5,242 nucleotides of DNA from a bacterium (lineage in GTDB: Bacteria; Pseudomonadota; Gammaproteobacteria; Burkholderiales; Thiobacteraceae). Positions within the stretch are counted from its first letter, which is position 1. Every line of letters begins with the position of its first letter. The position numbers and the translations under genes were made by a program. The notes below the pieces were generated by a model. It worked only from the letters and a program-made list of their open reading frames with translations, did no database searches and was not told the origin of the DNA. The DNA lies in the NCBI GenBank assembly GCA_027438535.1, contig DAIAMA010000111.1, positions 1 to 5,242 on the forward strand, written 5' to 3'. Below, piece by piece: positions 1 to 5,242 of the stretch.

Positions 1-177
1 CAGCGCGCCGCTGCCGGCGAATAAGTCGAGGCAGGTCTTGCCTTCCAGGGTCTGGCCCAACCAATTGAACAGCGTCTCGCGCACGCGATCGGCGGTCGGA
101 CGCAGACCCGCCTCCGGTGCAAAAGGGATAATCCGGCTACGCCATTGGCCGCCGATAATGCGTACTTTGTTGGGCAC
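1..177 (-). CDS. rsmD: RsmD, 16S rRNA (guanine966-N2)-methyltransferase, N-terminal part
   Basis: The minus strand encodes the first 59 residues of RsmD, which uses S-adenosylmethionine to methylate N2 of G966 in 16S rRNA within the 30S subunit. Visible family marks are the opening RIIGGQWRSR (residues 6-15), the conserved GLRPTADRVRETLFNWLG (24-41), and SAM-binding motif I, LDLFAGSGAL (50-59), where the window ends. The catalytic NPPY-type motif lies beyond the edge. I chose the GTG at 177-175 (VPNKVRIIGG) because family similarity begins just after it. No ATG lies in frame upstream, although the frame stays open back to the stop of the preceding gene, and a TTG at 192-190 is a possible alternative. 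No clear ribosome binding site precedes either start. The gene follows two M16 peptidase genes in the same direction with a gap of about 92 bp, so it may be co-transcribed with them. Identity is confident; the exact start is not. Confidence 0.9.
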   Translation of the reverse strand, partial: MPNKVRIIGGQWRSRIIPFAPEAGLRPTADRVRETLFNWLGQTLEGKTCLDLFAGSGAL

Positions 178-229
178 AGCGCGTATTTTCAACGCAAAGA
201 TGCAGGCAGTGCAAAGAAAATTAAAGCAG

Positions 230-259
230 CGCGCGAATGCGCGGCACGTCGCATGCCGC
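230..259 (-). terminator. Weak hairpin pair after the second M16 gene, possible attenuator or terminator
   Basis: Read on the minus strand just past the peptidase stop codon (272-270), there is a perfect 6-bp inverted repeat, GCGGCA and TGCCGC, with a 7-nt loop (259-241). It overlaps a second stem, CGCGC-attc-GCGCG (243-230). The following bases, CTGCTTTAATTTTC, are T-rich but not a clean T-run. The two stems share bases and cannot both form fully. This could weaken transcription before rsmD, but it does not meet the usual standard for an intrinsic terminator. Confidence 0.2.
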
Positions 260-269
260 TCATCCACGA

Positions 270-1661
270 CTACTTCGCGGCCGCCTCCGGCGCACCCACC
301 ATCACGGTCACCATTTTGTCCGGATCCACATGGCGCTGGAAAGCCGCGCGAACTTGCTGCACGGTCACGTGATCGACATTGCGCGTGAAATCGTCGAGAT
401 AGGTGAGTGGCAAATCGTAGAAGCCAATCACCGCTAGATAATCGAGTATCTTGCGGTTGGTGTCGATGCGCAGCGGAAAGCCCAGGATGATGTTGTTCTT
501 GGCTTGATCCAATTCGGCGTCCGTCGGTCCCGTCTTGATGAATGTCGCCAAGGTTTCTCGAGCCACTTGCAATGCGGTATCGGCATCCTGTTTTTTAGTC
601 TGCATGCCGATCTGGAATGGGCCCGGCTGTTTGAATGGGATGAAATAACTATAAGCGCTGTAGGCCAGACCGCGTTTTTCGCGTATCTCGGTCAGAATGC
701 GTGAATCGAAGCCGCCCCCGCCCAGCACATAATTGCCGACATAGAGCGTGAAGTAGTCGGGGTCGCCGCGCGCGATGCCCGGCGCACCGATCAGAATATG
801 CGTTTGCGTCGCCGGATGCGGAATACGCAGCGTGCTGGCTTGCGTCAGCGGCACCACCGGAGGCAAGGCTGCCTGCGGTTGCGCGCGCGGCAGCTTGGCG
901 GTGAGCTGTTCGGCAATGGCTTCCGCTTGGGCGCGCGTCACGTCGCCGATGAGGCTCACCACGGCGCCGCTGGCGGCATAATGCGCTTCATAAAAATCGA
1001 TCAGATCCTGGCGCGTGAGTTTGCTCACGGTGCGCACTTCGCCATTCCCCAGCAGCGCATAAGGATGATTGCCGTAAATGGCTTTGAAGAACGCCTTCTC
1101 GGCGATGTTTTCGGGCCGCGTTTCCGCCTCTTTGAGGCCCGCGATAGTGCGCGCTTTTTCGCGCGTCAATACCGTTTCGGGAAAGCTGGGTTGCTGCAAT
1201 ACCTTGGCCAGGATATCCAGCGCTTGATCGCGCTCGCGCGGTGACGACAGCGTGCGCAAACGATAGCCGGCGCGATCGGGGTCGAAGCTCTCCCCCATTT
1301 CCGCACCGATATCGGCGAGCTTGCGCGCGATTTCATCGTCGTTCATTCCGCCCGCGCCAAGCTGCAGCAGGTGCACCGTCAGGGCGGCACGCCCGGCTTT
1401 TTCCGGCGTATCGCGCCGGCTGCCGGCATCGACATCGACCGCGACATCCAGCATGGGCAGATCGTGGTTTTCCACGAACAACACTTTCGCCCCGCTCTTG
1501 GCTTGCCAATGCTGTATCTTCACTCCGGCGTAAACCGGCGCGGCCGTGAGTAACAGCGCGAAAACGCCTACGGAAAATTGCTTGCCCAGCGTTTGGCACA
1601 CTTGCTTCATTGTCATCGCTAATCCCATTTCCGGTTTTATCGTCAAGGCTTTATTTCTCAT
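270..1661 (-). CDS. M16B peptidase-like protein, non-catalytic R/Y-pair subunit, periplasmic
   Basis: This 463-residue protein has the two-lobed M16B layout: a peptidase-like domain at about residues 48-235 and an inactive-type C-terminal domain at about 265-460. Where a catalytic M16 has HxxEH it reads AALTVH (92-97); only a histidine at the second-His position (H97) remains, so it should not bind catalytic zinc. It does carry the R/Y pair in EIREKRGLAYSAY (R327 and Y334, seven apart as in insulin-degrading enzyme R824/Y831), preceded by the glycine-rich VLGGGGFDSRI (312-322). In known split M16 peptidases the R/Y subunit supplies substrate-binding residues to a zinc-bearing partner. Residues 29-45 form a hydrophobic stretch ending PVYA|G, a good signal peptidase I site, so the protein is probably periplasmic. 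The start at 1661 has an AAAGGA site seven bases upstream and overlaps the partner gene by 11 bp, implying translational coupling. An internal ATG at 1610 would give a more typical 28-residue signal peptide. Confidence 0.9.
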   Translation of the reverse strand: MRNKALTIKPEMGLAMTMKQVCQTLGKQFSVGVFALLLTAAPVYAGVKIQHWQAKSGAKVLFVENHDLPMLDVAVDVDAGSRRDTPEKAGRAALTVHLLQLGAGGMNDDEIARKLADIGAEMGESFDPDRAGYRLRTLSSPRERDQALDILAKVLQQPSFPETVLTREKARTIAGLKEAETRPENIAEKAFFKAIYGNHPYALLGNGEVRTVSKLTRQDLIDFYEAHYAASGAVVSLIGDVTRAQAEAIAEQLTAKLPRAQPQAALPPVVPLTQASTLRIPHPATQTHILIGAPGIARGDPDYFTLYVGNYVLGGGGFDSRILTEIREKRGLAYSAYSYFIPFKQPGPFQIGMQTKKQDADTALQVARETLATFIKTGPTDAELDQAKNNIILGFPLRIDTNRKILDYLAVIGFYDLPLTYLDDFTRNVDHVTVQQVRAAFQRHVDPDKMVTVMVGAPEAAAK

Positions 1662-3024
1662 CGCGCAATCCTTTCGGCGGCGCCATCGGCTGCTTTTCGC
1701 TCAGCGGTTGCGGATCGAGCGTGGCCACGGTCAGCTTGTCGTCGATCAGATATTTGCGTGCCACGTCTTGCACTTGCTGCGGCGTAACGGCCTTTAATTT
1801 CTCGATGCGGGTATCGATGTTCTGGTAGCCGAGCCCGGCCATTTCCATCTGACCGATTTGCATCGCCTGATAAAACACCGAATCGCGCTGATACACGCGC
1901 GAGGCGATCACTTGCGCCTTGACCCGCGCTAACTCTTCTTCGGTAACACCGTCGCGCTTGATTTTTTCCAGCTCGTTGCGAATCGCCGCTTCCAACTGCT
2001 CGACGCTTTTGCCCTCGCTGGGCGTGCCGTCGATCTCGAATAAATCCGGCCCGCGCTGCACGCTGTCGTAGCCCGCCCCAATTTCGGAGGCGATTTGCGA
2101 ATCGCGTACCAAGGCTTTCGGCAGCCGCGCCGCGTTATTCGAATCCAGCACGCCCGCCAGCATTTCCAGCGCATAGGGATCGCTGTCCTTGGCCGCGTCT
2201 TTCAACCTTGGCGCCTTCCAGCCCATGAGCAGGTAGGGCCATTTTGCCGGGGCTTTCACCACCACGCGCCGGATGCCGGTCTGCTCTGGCTCCTGCTGCG
2301 GCTTGCGCACCGGCAGCACCTTGCGCTTGATCGGGCCGAAATATTTCTCCGCAAGCGCGAACACTTCGGGCGCCTTGACATCGCCGGCCACCACCAGCAC
2401 GGCATTATTGGGCGCATACCACGCCTGATACCAGGCGCGCGCGTCTTGCACCGTCATGTGCTGTAGATCGTCCATCCAGCCGATCACCGGCCAGTGGTAG
2501 GGATTCGCTTCAAACGCCGTCGCCATCAATTGCACTTGGACTTGCGCATGCGGTTTATCGTCGATGCGCCAGCGGCGCTCGTTGCGCACTACCTCGATTT
2601 CCTTGGAGAACTCTTTTTCTGACAACAGCAGGTTGTGCATGCGGTCCGCCTCCAAGCGCAGCACCAAGGGCAATTTCGAACGCCCGATCACTTGGTGATA
2701 AAAGGTAAAATCGGTATCGGTCGCGGCATTGTCGCGCCCGCCCGCCGCCGCCACGCGCTTGGAGAATTCTCCCGCCGGCACGCTTTTCGTGCCCTTGAAC
2801 ATCATGTGCTCCAGCACGTGCGCGACGCCGGTGGTGCCGTTATGCTCGTCCATGCTGCCGGCCTTGTACCATATCTGAGAGACCACGACCGGCGCGCGAT
2901 GGTCTTCTTTGACGATGACTTTGAGCCCGTTGGCCAGAATTTTCTCTTGCGGCTGATTCGCGGCCAGGGCCGCGAGCGGCAGCGCCAATAGCGCTACCCA
3001 TAACATTCCCGTTACTTTTCTCAT
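1651..3024 (-). CDS. M16B zinc metallopeptidase, catalytic subunit, periplasmic
   Basis: This 457-residue protein carries the inverted zinc motif of the pitrilysin/M16 family, HVLEH (residues 69-73): H69 and H73 bind zinc and E72 is the general base. The third ligand is most likely E149 in EIEVVRNERR (142-151), at the usual distance. The adjoining GVAHVLEHMMFKGT and the KPHAQVQ segment are typical of M16B. The C-terminal half (about 240-440) is the second M16 lobe, but the R/Y position reads VRDSQIASE (306-314), with glutamate where tyrosine is expected. The R/Y function is therefore presumably supplied by the adjacent second M16 protein. A signal peptide is clear: basic MRK, hydrophobic MLWVALLALPLAAL, and ALA|AN near residue 21, pointing to the periplasm. 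The ATG at 3024 has no strong ribosome binding site; internal starts would break the signal peptide. It is the first gene of the leftward unit. Its physiological substrate cannot be told from sequence; degradation of periplasmic peptides is a reasonable guess. Confidence 0.93.
   Translation of the reverse strand: MRKVTGMLWVALLALPLAALAANQPQEKILANGLKVIVKEDHRAPVVVSQIWYKAGSMDEHNGTTGVAHVLEHMMFKGTKSVPAGEFSKRVAAAGGRDNAATDTDFTFYHQVIGRSKLPLVLRLEADRMHNLLLSEKEFSKEIEVVRNERRWRIDDKPHAQVQVQLMATAFEANPYHWPVIGWMDDLQHMTVQDARAWYQAWYAPNNAVLVVAGDVKAPEVFALAEKYFGPIKRKVLPVRKPQQEPEQTGIRRVVVKAPAKWPYLLMGWKAPRLKDAAKDSDPYALEMLAGVLDSNNAARLPKALVRDSQIASEIGAGYDSVQRGPDLFEIDGTPSEGKSVEQLEAAIRNELEKIKRDGVTEEELARVKAQVIASRVYQRDSVFYQAMQIGQMEMAGLGYQNIDTRIEKLKAVTPQQVQDVARKYLIDDKLTVATLDPQPLSEKQPMAPPKGLRDEK
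1669..1674 (-). promoter_or_regulatory. Ribosome binding site of the second M16 gene
   Basis: AAAGGA lies on the minus strand seven bases before the ATG at 1661, inside the last codons of the upstream peptidase gene. It supports 1661 as the start and fits translational coupling, since ribosomes ending at 1651 stop within reach of this site. Confidence 0.6.
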
Positions 3025-3032
3025 AGATAAGG

Positions 3033-3061
3033 TAGTCCCGCGTGTGGATTGAAGATAAAAT
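3033..3061 (+). promoter_or_regulatory. Weak candidate promoter for ftsY-ftsE-ftsX
   Basis: On the plus strand TAAAAT (3056-3061) matches the -10 consensus at five of six bases, with TAGTCC (3033-3038) 17 bases upstream matching TTGACA at only three. It lies within the short divergent gap, where an ftsY promoter would be expected, and overlaps the leftward TATAAT by two bases. The call is tentative; the true promoter may lie inside the neighbouring peptidase gene. Confidence 0.2.
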
Positions 3062-3065
3062 TATA
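3060..3065 (-). promoter_or_regulatory. Putative -10 box of the leftward peptidase operon
   Basis: The minus strand reads a perfect TATAAT here, 35 bases before the ATG at 3024. Transcription would begin near 3053 and give a leader of roughly 28 nt. No good TTGACA match sits 16-18 bases upstream (the hexamer at 17-bp spacing is AGTCTG), and there is no TG extension, so the -35 element is weak or the promoter needs an activator. Confidence 0.45.
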
Positions 3066-3097
3066 CGTTCGAATCAGCCTTTCAGACTTTGAATTCC

Positions 3098-4060
3098 ATG
3101 TTTAGTTTCTTTAAATCCAAACCCGAGCCGGAAACCGCGCCGGATGCGCCCCTGTCCTGGGGCGAGCGCTTACGGCGCGGGCTGGCCAAAACGCGCGATG
3201 TGCTCAATACGCCGGTCACCGAGCTATTCACGGGCGGCGCGAAAATCGACGCCGCGCTCTATGAGGAACTGGAGACGATCCTGCTCAGCGCCGACATGGG
3301 CGTGGAAGCGACCCAGGCGCTGCTGGACAATCTGCGCGCGCGCGTCAGGCGCGATGCGCTTACCGATGCCGCGCAACTCAAGGACGCGCTCAAGCAAGCG
3401 CTGTGCGAACTGCTCGCGCCACTGGAAAAACCGCTCGATACCGGCACGCACAAGCCCTTCGTGATTATGATGGCGGGCGTGAACGGCGCCGGTAAGACCA
3501 CCACCATAGGCAAGCTGGCGCAGCATTTTCAAGCCCAAGTCAAATCGGTGCTGCTCGCCGCCGGCGACACGTTCCGTGCCGCGGCGCGCGAACAATTGAT
3601 GACCTGGGGCGAACGCAACAACGTGACGGTCATCAGCCAAGAATCGGGCGACTCCGCCGCCGTGATTTTCGACGCGGTTAACGCGGCCAAAGCGCGCGGC
3701 ATCGACATCGTGCTCGCCGACACCGCCGGCCGGCTGCCGACGCAATTGCATTTAATGGAAGAAATCAAGAAGGTGAAACGCGTGATCGCCAAAGCCGATC
3801 CCGGCGCGCCGCATGAAGTGATGCTGGTGCTGGACGCCAATACCGGCCAAAATGCGGTAATGCAAGTCAAGGCCTTCGACGATGCCCTGGGGCTCACCGG
3901 CCTGGTCGTCACCAAGCTCGACGGCACCGCCAAGGGTGGCATCATCGCCGCCATCGCCAAGGTGCGGCCGGTGCCAGTACGCTTTATCGGCGTGGGCGAA
4001 ACCATGCACGACTTGCACGCCTTCGCCGTGCGCGAATTCGTGGATTCCCTCTTCGCCTAA
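3098..4060 (+). CDS. ftsY: FtsY, signal recognition particle receptor GTPase
   Basis: FtsY is the membrane-associated SRP receptor. It pairs with the Ffh-4.5S RNA particle through mutual GTP hydrolysis and hands nascent membrane proteins to the SecYEG translocon. The 320-residue protein starts with a short amphipathic segment (MFSFFKSK), continues into the helical N domain (about 20-110), then the G domain: G1 GVNGAGKTTT (127-136), DTFRAAA (157-163), DTAGR (208-212), TKLDGTAKGG (272-281) and closing GVGE (298-301). All expected GTPase motifs are intact. The long acidic A domain of the roughly 500-residue E. coli protein is absent, leaving an NG core with only about 18 extra N-terminal residues; this short form is common. 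I chose ATG 3098 because MFSFFKSK resembles usual FtsY starts; an in-frame TTG at 3089 would add three residues. No strong ribosome binding site precedes either. ftsE follows after 3 nt. Confidence 0.97.
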   Translation: MFSFFKSKPEPETAPDAPLSWGERLRRGLAKTRDVLNTPVTELFTGGAKIDAALYEELETILLSADMGVEATQALLDNLRARVRRDALTDAAQLKDALKQALCELLAPLEKPLDTGTHKPFVIMMAGVNGAGKTTTIGKLAQHFQAQVKSVLLAAGDTFRAAAREQLMTWGERNNVTVISQESGDSAAVIFDAVNAAKARGIDIVLADTAGRLPTQLHLMEEIKKVKRVIAKADPGAPHEVMLVLDANTGQNAVMQVKAFDDALGLTGLVVTKLDGTAKGGIIAAIAKVRPVPVRFIGVGETMHDLHAFAVREFVDSLFA

Positions 4061-4063
4061 AAC

Positions 4064-4717
4064 ATGATTACCTTCAGCCAAGTCACCAAACGCTATCGCG
4101 GCGGCACGGAAGCGCTGAAAGAAGTTTCCTTCACCATCGAGACCGGCGAGCTGGCGATCTTGAGCGGCCCTTCCGGCGCGGGCAAGACCACGCTGTTGAA
4201 GCTCATCGCCGCCATCGAGCGCCCGACCCAAGGCAGCGTGCTGGTGCACGGGCAAAATGTGGGCAAGCTCACGCGTGGCGCGGTACCTTATTTGCGCCGC
4301 AACATCGGCATGGTGTTTCAGGAAGGCCGGTTATTATTCGATCGCAACGTGTTCGAGAATGTGATTTTGCCGCTGCGCATCATTGGCATGCCGCATAAAG
4401 AAGCGGCCAAGCGCGTGCGCGCCGCGCTCGATAAAGTCGGCCTGCTGCACCGCGAAAAAGCCCAGCCAATCACCCTTTCCGGCGGCGAGCAGCAACGGCT
4501 CGCCATCGCGCGCGCTATCGTCAACCGGCCCGCGATTTTGATCGCCGACGAGCCCACCGGCAATCTCGATCCTGAATACGCGGCACAGTTAATGGACATG
4601 TTCGCCGCCTTCAATCAAGTCGGCGTGACGCTGGTGATCGCGACCCACGATCCCGGCTTGGCGGCACGCGCCGCCTCGCGGGTGCTGCATCTGCGCGATG
4701 GAGTGTTGCAAGCATGA
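4064..4717 (+). CDS. ftsE: FtsE, cell-division ABC transporter ATPase
   Basis: FtsE is the cytoplasmic ATPase of the FtsEX complex, which sits at the division septum and uses ATP hydrolysis to switch on periplasmic cell-wall hydrolase activation rather than to transport a solute. The 217-residue length is normal. Motifs in order: Walker A GPSGAGKT (35-42), Q-loop Q86 in MVFQEGRLL, signature LSGGEQQR (138-145), Walker B ILIADEP (158-164) with D162 and catalytic E163, GNLDP (166-170), and H-loop H195 in ATHD. The stretch [17 protein letters not shown] is characteristic of FtsE rather than of the related LolD. ATG 4064 lies three bases after the ftsY stop with no strong ribosome binding site, suggesting coupled translation. 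Its TGA (4715-4717) overlaps the ftsX ATG. The gene is complete with no sign of damage. Confidence 0.97.
   Translation: MITFSQVTKRYRGGTEALKEVSFTIETGELAILSGPSGAGKTTLLKLIAAIERPTQGSVLVHGQNVGKLTRGAVPYLRRNIGMVFQEGRLLFDRNVFENVILPLRIIGMPHKEAAKRVRAALDKVGLLHREKAQPITLSGGEQQRLAIARAIVNRPAILIADEPTGNLDPEYAAQLMDMFAAFNQVGVTLVIATHDPGLAARAASRVLHLRDGVLQA
4700..4703 (+). promoter_or_regulatory. Ribosome binding site of ftsX
   Basis: GGAG lies within the last codons of ftsE, ten bases before the ATG at 4714. Together with the ATGA stop-start overlap it supports that start and coupled translation of ftsE and ftsX. Confidence 0.5.
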
Positions 4718-5242
4718 GAAGCTTAATCGCCCAACACCGCGCCGCCATCGTGCTCACCGTGAACCGCATGCTGGCCACGCCATTCGCCACGCTGTTGACG
4801 GTGCTGGTGATCGGCATCGCACTGAGTTTGCCGCTATGCCTGTATCTGGTGGTGGACAATCTCGGCCGCATCGCCGCCAACGCCCAAGGCCAGCCCGAGA
4901 TCAGCGTGTTCTTGAAAGACAATGCCAATGCTGCAACGCAGCACGACATCGAAGCAAAGTTGAAGGCGCACCCGGAAGTCAAATCCTATCGCTTCGTGCC
5001 GCGCGATGCGGCGCTGAAAACACTCTCGAAAAATATGGGCCTCACCGATGCCGCCGCGGTATTGGGCAAAAACCCGCTGCCCGATGCATTCGTGGTGACC
5101 GCGCACAATGCCGACCCCGATGCGCTCGACCGGCTGCGCAAGGACATGCAAGCCTGGCCCGGCGTGCAAATCGCTAAACTCGATTCGGAATGGGTGCGGC
5201 GCTTGAATGCGTTTTTACGCCATCTTTCCCCAGGCGTAAAAA
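4714..5242 (+). CDS. ftsX: FtsX, cell-division membrane protein, N-terminal part
   Basis: FtsX is the inner-membrane partner of FtsE. Its large periplasmic loop contacts cell-wall hydrolase activators such as EnvC, so FtsE ATP hydrolysis can be relayed across the membrane. The window holds 176 codons plus one base. Residues 1-23 are a basic cytoplasmic tail, about 24-47 form the first membrane segment (FATLLTVLVIGIALSLPLCL onward), and about 48-165 are the periplasmic domain, with PEISVFLKD (61-69) and HPEVKSYRFVPRDAALKTL (86-104) typical of the family. The second to fourth membrane segments should follow beyond the edge. The start overlaps the ftsE stop as ATGA. The last residues, RHLSPGVK (169-176), fall where FtsX proteins normally go from WVRRLNAFLR towards a hydrophobic segment. 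They look atypical and coincide with a perfect inverted repeat, so the final 20 or so bases may not be true coding sequence. Confidence 0.93.
   Translation, partial: MRSLIAQHRAAIVLTVNRMLATPFATLLTVLVIGIALSLPLCLYLVVDNLGRIAANAQGQPEISVFLKDNANAATQHDIEAKLKAHPEVKSYRFVPRDAALKTLSKNMGLTDAAAVLGKNPLPDAFVVTAHNADPDALDRLRKDMQAWPGVQIAKLDSEWVRRLNAFLRHLSPGVK
5212..5242. repeat. Perfect 10-bp inverted repeat at the right edge
   Basis: TTTTTACGCC (5212-5221) and GGCGTAAAAA (5233-5242) are exact reverse complements separated by an 11-nt loop, ATCTTTCCCCA. The arms run T-rich to A-rich, the opposite of an intrinsic terminator. The repeat lies inside the ftsX reading frame and its second arm ends exactly at the last base of the window. 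Either it is a chance or real hairpin, or it marks a fold-back artefact at a contig end. Confidence 0.7.

Noticed and set aside
185..214. Promoter for rsmD on the minus strand (TTGCAC, 18 bp, GAAAAT)
   Set aside because: The boxes match only four of six bases each, and the implied start of transcription would fall on or past the GTG codon at 177.
798..1244. Open frame of 148 codons on the plus strand inside the second M16 gene
   Set aside because: It is antisense to a convincing M16B coding sequence, with an arginine-rich shadow composition and no family match that I can recognise.
1651..1661. Frameshift splitting one large M16 gene into two
   Set aside because: Each product is a full-length two-lobed M16B protein with its own signal peptide, and the second has its own ribosome binding site. 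This is a normal coupled gene pair rather than a broken gene.
3224..3751. Open frame of 175 codons on the minus strand opposite ftsY
   Set aside because: It lies wholly antisense to the intact ftsY coding sequence, has a composition typical of a GC-rich shadow frame (rich in R, G, A, H), and shows no recognisable motif.
3752..4255. Open frame of 167 codons on the minus strand across the ftsY-ftsE junction
   Set aside because: It is antisense to two well-supported genes, rich in H, G, A and D as expected for a reverse reading of GC-rich codons, and has no plausible domain.
5212..5242. Intrinsic terminator at the right edge
   Set aside because: The stem has T's on the 5' arm and A's on the 3' arm, with no T-run after it within the window, and it sits in the middle of ftsX.

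Overview
The window is an ordinary piece of a GC-rich Gram-negative chromosome with a divergent layout of core genes. The gene order (rsmD, two adjacent M16 peptidase genes, then divergently ftsY-ftsE-ftsX) and the protein sequences fit a betaproteobacterium, possibly near the Nitrosomonadales. That placement is inferred from remembered gene order and sequence character, not from a search, and no species is claimed. No transposase, phage gene, CRISPR array, tRNA or rRNA was seen.

Left arm, minus strand (about 1-3024): reading away from the central promoter region, a catalytic M16B zinc peptidase (3024-1651) overlaps by 11 bp a second M16B protein (1661-270) that lacks the zinc site but carries the R/Y pair. 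A short gap of about 92 bp follows, then the first 59 codons of rsmD, the 16S rRNA guanine-N2 methyltransferase, which runs off the left edge. Both M16 proteins begin with signal peptides and together look like one periplasmic heterodimeric peptidase whose active site is split between two chains.

Centre (3025-3097): a 73-bp divergent intergenic region. It holds a perfect TATAAT box facing the peptidase genes and a weaker candidate box facing ftsY.

Right arm, plus strand (3098-5242): ftsY (SRP receptor GTPase), ftsE (ABC ATPase of the divisome) and the 5' part of ftsX (membrane partner of FtsE). They are packed with a 3-nt gap and a 4-nt ATGA overlap, so they form one transcription unit. FtsY delivers ribosomes making membrane proteins to the translocon. 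FtsEX couples ATP hydrolysis in the cytoplasm to cell-wall hydrolase control during division.

Nothing here amounts to a new biological system. The points most worth a second look are the complementary M16 pair and a perfect 10-bp inverted repeat ending exactly at the right edge, where the FtsX reading also stops looking like FtsX.
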